From DATMFV01 sp964651005 (lineage in GTDB: Bacteria; Verrucomicrobiota; Verrucomicrobiia; Chthoniobacterales; Chthoniobacteraceae), in assembly GCA_964651005.1 (NCBI GenBank), contig CAZYVL010000021.1, forward strand, positions 1-28,529: a stretch of DNA of 28,529 nucleotides, read 5' to 3'. Every line of letters begins with the position of its first letter. Within the stretch, counting starts at the first letter, position 1. A program made the translations under genes and the position numbers. Shown in pieces: positions 23,106 to 28,529 of the stretch. The notes beneath the pieces are model-generated. The model worked only from the letters and a program-made list of their open reading frames with translations. It did not search any database and was not told the origin of the DNA.

Positions 23106-24224
23106 ATGCAGTCCGACAACAAACCCGTTTCGATCATGGACGTGGCCAAGGCCGCGGGCGTGGGGGTTGGCACCGTGTCCCGTGTCATCAATAACCGCCC
23201 CTCGGTCAGCAAGGCCGCCAATGATGCCGTTCGCCGCGCGATGGCGCTGCTCGATTACACCCCGCCTCCGCCCGGACGGCGGCGGGGCTACCGGATGAAC
23301 CGCCAGAAACCGTCGCGCAGCGAGCCGCAGATCCGGGAGGTCATCATCGTCCTGCTCACGAACTACGGCATCGAGTGGATCCTGGGGAAAGCCCCGGTGT
23401 TCGCCGCCGTGTTGCAGGGAATCCAGTCCGCCGTCGAGGAGGCGGGGGGGGTACTGACGATCCGGCAGGCGACGACCTGGGCGCAGTTGCACGGCGTCGT
23501 CAAACGGAGCAAAGGCGCGCCGTGCCTGATGATGGGCGAGGAGCCTCCCGGCGCATCGCCGCATCAACTCCGGCACGCCCCCGCCGTCTGGGTCATGGGG
23601 AGCGCACAGCGTTTTGGGGGGGACCACGTTCAGCCCGATCATCTCAGCCTTGGGCAGATGGCGGCGACGCATCTTTTGGCCAGGGGGCACCGTCTGGTCG
23701 CCTACATTGGCGTGCCGATCAGCCCCGGCTATCATGTCAGCTTCCGGGGGGCCGCGCTGCAATGGTGGCTCCGGGACCAGGGCGCGGAGGTGATCCTGCT
23801 CGTTCACCCGGAAGTCATCACCCTGAACGCCACGACGCACCAGGCCAACGATGCGGTGCTTGCGGAGCTGCTGGAGCACTTCTGCGCGCTCCAGCCGCGC
23901 CCGACCGCGCTGGTGGTGCAGGCCGACGTGCTCACCCCGCATCTCTACAGCCTGCTGCTGGAGCGCGGCGTGCGCCCGATGGTGGACGTGGAAATTTTGA
24001 CCTGCAACCGCGAGACTGCGTATCTCTCCCATCTCAAGCCGCAGCCCGTTGTGCTCGACCTCCAGGCCGAGGCGATCGGGCGGCGCGCGGTCGCGCAGGT
24101 GCTCTGGCGCGCCAGCCACCCGAACGAACCGGCCATGCGCGTGATGATCGAGCCGCTCCTGCTCGTGCCCGACGGGATCGCTCCCTCGCCCGCAGCGGCA
24201 ACTGGAGTGGAACGGCAGGGATAG
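23106..24224 (+). CDS. LacI-family transcriptional regulator
   Basis: The 372-residue protein carries an N-terminal LacI helix-turn-helix (9-30: SIMDVAKAAGVGVGTVSRVINN), the hinge region with an unusual Pro/Arg/Gly stretch (YTPPPPGRRRGYR), and a periplasmic-binding-protein-like sensor domain from about residue 76. In the sensor domain GQMAATHLLARGHRLVAYIG is the typical core strand-helix. Hinge and ligand domain deviate from the LacI/GalR norm, as in regulators seen in Verrucomicrobiota. It is convergent with the GH16 gene and lies upstream of it in the same neighbourhood, so control of beta-glucan use is a reasonable guess. The ATG at 23106 was taken because the earlier frame start (23055) would overlap its own promoter. 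Confidence 0.88.
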   Translation: MQSDNKPVSIMDVAKAAGVGVGTVSRVINNRPSVSKAANDAVRRAMALLDYTPPPPGRRRGYRMNRQKPSRSEPQIREVIIVLLTNYGIEWILGKAPVFAAVLQGIQSAVEEAGGVLTIRQATTWAQLHGVVKRSKGAPCLMMGEEPPGASPHQLRHAPAVWVMGSAQRFGGDHVQPDHLSLGQMAATHLLARGHRLVAYIGVPISPGYHVSFRGAALQWWLRDQGAEVILLVHPEVITLNATTHQANDAVLAELLEHFCALQPRPTALVVQADVLTPHLYSLLLERGVRPMVDVEILTCNRETAYLSHLKPQPVVLDLQAEAIGRRAVAQVLWRASHPNEPAMRVMIEPLLLVPDGIAPSPAAATGVERQG

Positions 24225-24261
24225 GCGGGAGAGGGGCGGCCAAGGCCAACTGGCGCGTATT

Positions 24262-24307
24262 CCTCAGCGGTTCATTAAGGAGGAACCGCTGAGGGAGGAA
24301 CCGCTGA
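24262..24307. repeat. Stem-loop with a duplicated right arm
   Basis: The arm cctcagcggttc (24262-24273) pairs perfectly with gaaccgctgagg (24283-24294). The 13-bp unit gaggaaccgctga is then repeated at 24280-24292 and 24295-24307, so the left arm can pair with either copy. It lies between the convergent LacI and GH16 genes. There is no T-run; it may end transcripts from both sides or be a short REP-like element. Confidence 0.6.
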
Positions 24308-24332
24308 TTGAATTGGAGCGAGGGAGCATCGC

Positions 24333-24945
24333 TTACGGCTTCTGTTTATAATACCGCACGTAATCAAATTCTGCGGTGTCGGGATGCTCGTTTGGCCTCA
24401 TCGGGCCATGACCTTTGGCTGTGTACTTGTCGCCGCGCGAGATGGAGGTCAACCAGATGTTCTGCGGGTCCAGCGATCCCAGAGGTGCGACATCGTAGGA
24501 TGCGATCAACTCGCCTTCGAAATACATTTTTACCGTGGTGGATGTCACTTCGCATCCCCATACGTGGAAATCGTCCGCAAGGTTCGGCAAGCNNNNNNNN
24601 NNNNNNNNNNNNNNNNNNNNNNNNNNNNNNNNNNNNNNNNNNNNNNNNNNNNNNNNNNNNNNNNNNNNNNNNNNNNNNNNNNNNNNNNNNNNCAAATTCA
24701 TCCCACCACACCAACTCATACCCCTTTGGGACAAACTCCGAGGGAGCCGGGGTGGCGGAGTGGGTTTGGGCGTTGCCGGAATACGCGGAAGAGAGGAGTA
24801 ACGCCGCGGCGAAAAAGCCGGTTGATGACAAGTGGGATCGAGTGGCGGTCCAAAGCCGTTTAAGGCGGTTGATGCGGTTGCTTGAAACACCGGAATCAAT
24901 AAGAGGGGGGAAGATTCTCATTGCGGGGCAACTTGGGCAATCCAT
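24333..24945 (-). CDS. Glycoside hydrolase family 16 (beta-glucanase-like), interrupted by an assembly gap
   Basis: The N-terminal fragment (24945 down to 24693) has a hydrophobic export segment (TGFFAAALLLSSAYSGNAQ) and ends with YELVWWDEF, the first strand of GH16. The C-terminal fragment (24592 down to 24333) reads DFHVWGCEVTSTTVKMYFEG, then DPQNIWLTSISRGD and AEFDYVRYYKQKP at the end, all typical of GH16 laminarinases/endo-beta-1,3(4)-glucanases. The catalytic ExDxxE stretch falls in the 100-N gap. The known parts give about 170 residues, so roughly 100-150 residues are missing. The two parts keep frame only if the true gap is a multiple of three. The enzyme would be secreted and cleave beta-glucans. 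Upstream ATG at 24945; a later one is at 24921. Confidence 0.8.
24593..24692. other. Assembly gap of 100 N
   Basis: Exactly 100 undetermined bases, the standard placeholder for a scaffold gap of unknown size. It splits the GH16 gene; any frame read through it is artificial. Confidence 0.98.
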
Positions 24946-24950
24946 GGGGA

Positions 24951-24992
24951 AAGAGTCAACATAGATGTTAAAATCTAAATAGAATGACTCTT
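24951..24992. promoter_or_regulatory. Nested palindromes in an AT-rich island between GH16 and the CbiX-like gene
   Basis: An outer inverted repeat aagagtca (24951-24958) / tgactctt (24985-24992) encloses an inner palindrome TAGAT-N6-ATCTA (24962-24977). It lies 6-47 bp upstream of the GH16 start on the minus strand and before the plus-strand CbiX-like gene. A regulator-binding site controlling the glucanase, the divergent operon or both is likely; the neighbouring LacI regulator is one candidate, although the site does not match the palindrome over that regulator's own promoter. Confidence 0.5.
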
Positions 24993-25092
24993 GGATATGC
25001 TTCTTTGTCGTCTCTCCCGGGATGGTGCGGCCAACTGCCCCGCGTTCCTTTTTGCCGTGGACAGGACGGAGAGCGGCGGTATTTTGCCACCG

Positions 25093-25935
25093 ATGACGGC
25101 GAACCATGATCCAGACCGCGCGGATTGCCCCGACTGCCCCGACTGGGCGGAGTGCGCGCTGCTGATCGTCGGGCACGGCTCCACCGTCACTCCCGACTCC
25201 GGCGCGCCGACGCGCGCCCATGCCGACGCGATCCGGCGGCGCGGGGTTTTCGGCGAGGTGCACGCCGCCTTCTGGAAGGAGGAGCCGGGAGTGCGCGAGG
25301 TGCTCGACGCGATCGGGCGTCGCGAGATTTACGTCGTCCCGAACTTCATCAGCGAAGGGTATTTCACGCGCCGGGTGATCCCGCGCGAACTCGGCCTCCC
25401 CGCCGCGCATCCGCCGCGCACGCCGTTTCCGCTTGGGGACGGGCGCACGTTGCGCTACTGCGAGCCGGCGGGCAATCACGCCCGCATGACGGAGATGCTG
25501 CTGCGCCGCGCGGCTGCGGCCGCCCCCGGGGTCGCGCCCGGAGAGGCGACGCTTCTCATTGTTGGCCACGGGACGGAGCGCCACGGCAACTCCGGCACCG
25601 CCGCCCGGGAGCAGGCGCGGCGGATCGGGGCGATGGGCCTCTACGCGGAGACGCTCTGCGCGTACCTGGACGAAGTGCCACGGATCGACGACTGGGCGGG
25701 GCTGGCGACGAGCCGCCAGGTCGTTGTCGTGCCGTTTTTTATTTCCGACGGCCTCCACGGCGAGCGCGACATTCCCGCCCGGCTCGGCCTCGGCGGGGAG
25801 GCGGCGTTGCGAAACCGGCCACACCCCCTGCGCGGGCGGGAGCTTTACTACGCGCACGCCATCGGGAGCGAGCCGCTCCTTGCCGAAATCCTTCTCGACC
25901 AGGCGGCTGCGTTCGACCGCCCTGCCACGCCATGA
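25093..25935 (+). CDS. Duplicated CbiX/sirohydrochlorin-chelatase-like protein
   Basis: The 280-residue protein is a tandem duplication of the CbiX fold. Half one has LLIVGHGST with H28, AFWKEEPGVRE and VPNFISEGYFTRR; half two has LLIVGHGTERHGNSG with H159, YLDEVPRI and VPFFISDGLHGERDIP. CbiX/SirB enzymes insert cobalt or iron into sirohydrochlorin; each half keeps the expected leading histidine. No other cobalamin or sirohaem gene is in the window, so the substrate is open. The N-terminus has a small Cys cluster (DCPDCPDW...C). The ATG at 25093 was taken; an in-frame TTG or ATG about 100 bp upstream is possible. Its stop overlaps the amidohydrolase start as ATGA, so the two are translationally coupled. 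Confidence 0.82.
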   Translation: MTANHDPDRADCPDCPDWAECALLIVGHGSTVTPDSGAPTRAHADAIRRRGVFGEVHAAFWKEEPGVREVLDAIGRREIYVVPNFISEGYFTRRVIPRELGLPAAHPPRTPFPLGDGRTLRYCEPAGNHARMTEMLLRRAAAAAPGVAPGEATLLIVGHGTERHGNSGTAAREQARRIGAMGLYAETLCAYLDEVPRIDDWAGLATSRQVVVVPFFISDGLHGERDIPARLGLGGEAALRNRPHPLRGRELYYAHAIGSEPLLAEILLDQAAAFDRPATP

Positions 25936-27209
25936 TCGTTCGCGCGCGTTATCTCGTCACGATGGATGGCCCGCCGCTGGAAGATGGCGCGGTCGTGGTG
26001 CAGGGTGGGCGGATCGTGGCGGTCGGCCCGTTCCGCGAAGTGGAGCGCCATGAGCGCCATGAGCGCCATTGTGGGAGCGGGGGAGAGGAGCAGCGGATCG
26101 ACCTGGGCGACCGCGTGCTGCTCCCCGGCCTCCTCAACGCGCATTGCCACCTCGACTACACCGGCCTGCGCGGGGCGATCCCGCCGCAAGACTCCTTTAC
26201 CCGCTGGATCGGCTGCATCAACGCGCTCAAGCGCGGGCTGACGGAGGCCGATTATCTGCAAGCCATCGCCGACGGCTTTGCCGAGCTGGAGCGGTGGGGG
26301 ACCACGACGGTCTGCAACCTCGCCGCGTTCCCCGGCCTGCTGCCGAAGCTGCCACCGCCGCCGCTCCGTGTCTGGTGGTTCCCCGAGCTGCTCGACATCC
26401 GCGATCCCTCGGAGGCTCCCCGGCTTGTCGCGGAAAGCCTGGCCGCCCTCGATGCCGTGCGGGGCCGCCCGGGGTGGCTGGGCGGGTTCGGCCTCGGCCC
26501 GCACGCGCCCTACACCGCCTCGGCGGCACTCTACCGGCTCTGTGGGGAAGCGGCGACCCGCACGCGCCCGGCCCTGCCGCTGACGACGCACATCGCCGAA
26601 TCCGCCGACGAAACGGCGATGTTCCGCGAGGGGCGCGGCGATCTCTACGCGCTGCTCGCCAGGGTGGGGCGCGCGATGGACGATTGCGGCCACGGCTCTC
26701 CCTTCTCCACGGCGGTGCGCGCGGGGTGGATCGGCCCCGGCTGGCTGCTGGCCCACGCCAACGAACTTGAAGAGGCCGACTTCGAGCTTCTCGCCCGCGC
26801 TCCCGGCCCGCCTGCCTGGCATTTTGTCCACTGCCCTTGCAGCCACCGTTATTTTGGGCACAAGCCGTTCCCGTGGCGGCGGCTGGAGGCGCTCGGCGCG
26901 AACATTTGCCTCGGCACCGACAGCCTCGCGAGCAACGCGGAGCTGAACCTCTTCGCCGAGATGCGGGCCGCGCAAAAATCCGCTTCGGGGTTGACTTCCG
27001 AAAACCTGCTGGAGACGGTAACGACCCATCCGGCGCGGGCGCTGGGGAAAAGCGGGGAACTGGGAGTCCTCGCTCCCGGCGCACACGCCGACATGATCGC
27101 CCTGCCGTTTGATGGTCCCCTCCACGAAATCCACGATGCCCTCGTCGCCAACCGCCTCCCGATTGAATGGATGATGCTCGACGGAAAGCTCCGCCCGGCC
27201 CGCGCGTGA
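25932..27209 (+). CDS. Amidohydrolase (ATZ/TRZ-like deaminase family)
   Basis: The 425-residue cytoplasmic enzyme has the composite fold with an N-terminal beta-sandwich (LVTMDGPPLEDGAVVVQGG) and metal ligands HCH at 71-73 (GLLNAHCHLDYTGL), H220 and E223 in THIAES, H275 in AHANE, and D330 in LGTDSLASN. These are the residues of the chlorohydrolase/guanine-, methylthioadenosine- and aminofutalosine-deaminase group. The HCHLDYTGLR...P sequence and bacterial context make aminofutalosine deaminase (MqnX-type, futalosine menaquinone route) one candidate, but no other mqn gene is visible and the guess is weak. A triple ERH repeat (39-46) sits in a surface loop. It overlaps the CbiX-like gene upstream and the carboxypeptidase gene downstream. 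Confidence 0.84.
   Translation: MIVRARYLVTMDGPPLEDGAVVVQGGRIVAVGPFREVERHERHERHCGSGGEEQRIDLGDRVLLPGLLNAHCHLDYTGLRGAIPPQDSFTRWIGCINALKRGLTEADYLQAIADGFAELERWGTTTVCNLAAFPGLLPKLPPPPLRVWWFPELLDIRDPSEAPRLVAESLAALDAVRGRPGWLGGFGLGPHAPYTASAALYRLCGEAATRTRPALPLTTHIAESADETAMFREGRGDLYALLARVGRAMDDCGHGSPFSTAVRAGWIGPGWLLAHANELEEADFELLARAPGPPAWHFVHCPCSHRYFGHKPFPWRRLEALGANICLGTDSLASNAELNLFAEMRAAQKSASGLTSENLLETVTTHPARALGKSGELGVLAPGAHADMIALPFDGPLHEIHDALVANRLPIEWMMLDGKLRPARA
26043..26069 (+). repeat. Three tandem 9-bp units inside the amidohydrolase gene
   Basis: The unit gagcgccat occurs three times without a break, encoding three Glu-Arg-His triplets. It keeps the frame and lies in a loop of the N-terminal domain, so copy number could vary between strains without breaking the gene. 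Confidence 0.9.
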
Positions 27210-28108
27210 TCCCGCGCGGCGCGCCTCTTTTTCTCCGCGCCCTCCCGGCGCTGCTCGCCTCCGCCGCGTTGCTCGCGCCCCCGGTGGCTTTCGCCAAGGC
27301 GGCGCGCAAGAAGCCGCCGTCGCTTTTCGCTCCCGCCACGGTGCCGGATGACCCGGGTGACATTGCCCTCGTCGCGAAGGGGGCCATCGTCCTCGATGCC
27401 TTTTCCGGCACGCCGATTTTCGAGAAGAACGCGCGGCAACGCTTCTACCCGGCCAGCGCGACGAAGATCCTGACCGCGCTGCTCGTGATCGAGGCGGGTG
27501 ATCTCGACCGGCCCGTCGTGATCGAGCCGGAGGACGCCCAGGTCGAGCCGAGCGCCGTCTACCTCCGCGCGGGGGAACGGTTCACCCGCCGCGAACTCCT
27601 CTACGCGCTCCTGCTCAAGAGCGCCAACGACGCGGCGCAGGCGCTCGCGCGCGATAACGCGGGGAGCATCGCGGCGTTCGCCGAGAAGATGACGCTGCGC
27701 GCCCGGCAGCTCGGCGCGACCGACAGCCATTTCATGAACCCGCACGGGCTGCACCACCCCGAGCACTACACCACGCCGCGCGATCTCGCGCTGATCGCCC
27801 GCGCGGCGATGCAGCAGCCGGTCTTCCGCCAGCTCGTCGCCACGGAGAGCCATCCCTGGACCGGGGCGAACGGAACCGTGCAGCTCAAAAACCACAACAA
27901 GATGCTCTGGAACTTCCCCGGGTGCACCGGGCTGAAAACCGGCTACACGCTCCGCGCGCAGCACGTCCTGGTCTCCTCGGCGCTTCGCAACCAGCGGGAG
28001 GTCATCTGCGTGGTGATGCACTCCGACAAGCCCGGGAAATGGAGCGACAGCAGCCTGCTGCTCTCCTACGCGCTCGAACATCTCCCGGGGTTGCCGATCC
28101 TCGACTGA
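27206..28108 (+). CDS. D-alanyl-D-alanine carboxypeptidase (S11 family, DacA-like)
   Basis: The 300-residue protein has a signal peptide (about 1-30, ALPALLASAALLAPPVAFA). The three penicillin-binding motifs are in order: SATK at 84-87 (YPASATKILTALL), SAN at 139-141 (LLLKSANDAA) and KTG at 244-246 (TGLKTGYT). Such enzymes remove the terminal D-Ala from peptidoglycan pentapeptides in the periplasm. The protein ends soon after the catalytic domain, without the PBP5 C-terminal beta-domain and amphipathic anchor, so it is probably soluble or loosely attached. I chose the GTG at 27206, whose bases overlap the stop of the amidohydrolase gene as GTGA and give a canonical signal peptide. An ATG at 27167 adds 13 residues rich in Pro and Arg. 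Confidence 0.9.
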   Translation: MIPRGAPLFLRALPALLASAALLAPPVAFAKAARKKPPSLFAPATVPDDPGDIALVAKGAIVLDAFSGTPIFEKNARQRFYPASATKILTALLVIEAGDLDRPVVIEPEDAQVEPSAVYLRAGERFTRRELLYALLLKSANDAAQALARDNAGSIAAFAEKMTLRARQLGATDSHFMNPHGLHHPEHYTTPRDLALIARAAMQQPVFRQLVATESHPWTGANGTVQLKNHNKMLWNFPGCTGLKTGYTLRAQHVLVSSALRNQREVICVVMHSDKPGKWSDSSLLLSYALEHLPGLPILD

Positions 28109-28206
28109 GCTTTCCGGGAGGAAATTGCGGACACAGGCGCTTGCCTGCAATGTTCGCATTTTTGCTTCCCTCCTTGCATTATTGCGCTACGCTCATTTTT
28201 GAGAAC

Positions 28207-28529
28207 ATGGCCCGCATTTCCATCATTGACGACGAACCCGCGATGCTCGAAGTCATCGCTACGCTCTGCAAGGAGCTGGGACACGAAGCCTTTCCCTTTC
28301 ATTCCGCCGAACGCGCCATCGAGAATCTTTGCGGGCTGGAGCCGCAGCTTGTCATCGCGGACATCAAGATGGAAAACCTGGGCGGCTTCGACGTGCTGCG
28401 GGCCTGTCGGGAGATCGTCCCGATGCCCGCCGTCATCATGATTACCGGGTACGCCTCTGTGGAGACGGCGGTGGAGGCGATGAAGCTCGGCGCGCACGAT
28501 TACGTCACCAAGCCGTTCAAGATCGACGA
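28207..28529 (+). CDS. Response regulator receiver domain, 3' end outside the window
   Basis: The visible 107 residues form a CheY-like receiver: ISIIDDEPAMLEV with acidic D8 and D9, the phosphoacceptor D52 in LVIADIKMENLGGFD, T80 in IMITGYASVETAV, and K102 in YVTKPFK. The output domain is beyond the window end. The MITGYAS...A..AMKLGAHDYVTKPF form is frequent in NtrC-type activators, so a sigma-54 activator is possible, but a stand-alone regulator cannot be excluded. The gene is preceded by about 100 bp without a gene after the carboxypeptidase, so it probably has its own promoter. The histidine kinase partner is not visible here. Confidence 0.9.
   Translation, partial: MARISIIDDEPAMLEVIATLCKELGHEAFPFHSAERAIENLCGLEPQLVIADIKMENLGGFDVLRACREIVPMPAVIMITGYASVETAVEAMKLGAHDYVTKPFKID

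Noticed and set aside
24225..24332. Rho-independent terminator for the LacI gene
   Set aside because: The hairpin is strong but no T-run follows on either strand, so it is listed as a repeat/stem-loop.
24364..25857. Minus-strand open frame crossing the gap and reaching into the CbiX-like gene
   Set aside because: The frame includes the N-run and antisense of the CbiX-like gene; only its GH16 part is credible.
1..28529. CRISPR array, tRNA, rRNA or transposase gene
   Set aside because: No regularly spaced direct repeats, cloverleaf-like sequence, rRNA core or DDE/integrase motif was seen; short tandem repeats found here are two or three units only.

Overview
The window is GC-rich (not computed) and densely coded on both strands. 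It reads as a chromosomal stretch of a Gram-negative heterotroph, most probably a member of the Verrucomicrobiota. This placement rests on the L27 N-terminus, many secreted proteins of unknown role, a LacI regulator beside a GH16 glucanase, a rhamnose operon with the aldolase/dehydrogenase fusion, and many starts without a clear Shine-Dalgarno. There is no rRNA, so it is an inference. I see no phage, transposase, tRNA or CRISPR. A run of exactly 100 N at 24593-24692 is an assembly gap inside a gene.

Left part (1-8276): the end of a phosphoribosyltransferase converges on a beta-CASP metallo-beta-lactamase nuclease, with a 170-bp inverted-repeat-bounded spacer between them. An orphan solute-binding protein follows, then ribosomal proteins L21 and L27, a strong bidirectional terminator, a GT4 glycosyltransferase on the minus strand, and a GT2 glycosyltransferase plus a secreted TPR protein on the plus strand.

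Middle (8277-13237, minus strand): a four-gene operon runs in the order shortened O-antigen-ligase-like membrane protein, membrane-anchored rhodanese, MauE/DoxX-like protein, secreted alpha/beta hydrolase with a probable Cys nucleophile. The first two overlap by ATGA. Upstream lies a methyltransferase resembling the C-terminal domain of the ovothiol enzyme OvoA.

Rhamnose block (13367-17949, plus): a DeoR-family regulator, rhamnulokinase, and a fused rhamnulose-1-phosphate aldolase/short-chain dehydrogenase. Together these would take L-rhamnulose to dihydroxyacetone phosphate and a processed lactaldehyde. The rhamnose isomerase is not here. A strong stem-loop closes the block.

Right part (18143-28529): a small YD-repeat secreted protein and a membrane-anchored HExxH peptidase (plus); tyrS and a secreted protein (minus); an HGD-type kinase; a LacI regulator with a palindrome over its own promoter; a gapped GH16 glucanase (minus); a tightly overlapping trio of duplicated CbiX-like protein, amidohydrolase and D-Ala-D-Ala carboxypeptidase; and the receiver domain of a response regulator cut by the window end.

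The most interesting items are the O-antigen-ligase-like/rhodanese/MauE/Cys-hydrolase operon, the CbiX-amidohydrolase-DacA overlap chain, the stand-alone OvoA-like methyltransferase, and several short palindromic or repeat structures. No complete and clearly new defence or mobile system is visible.
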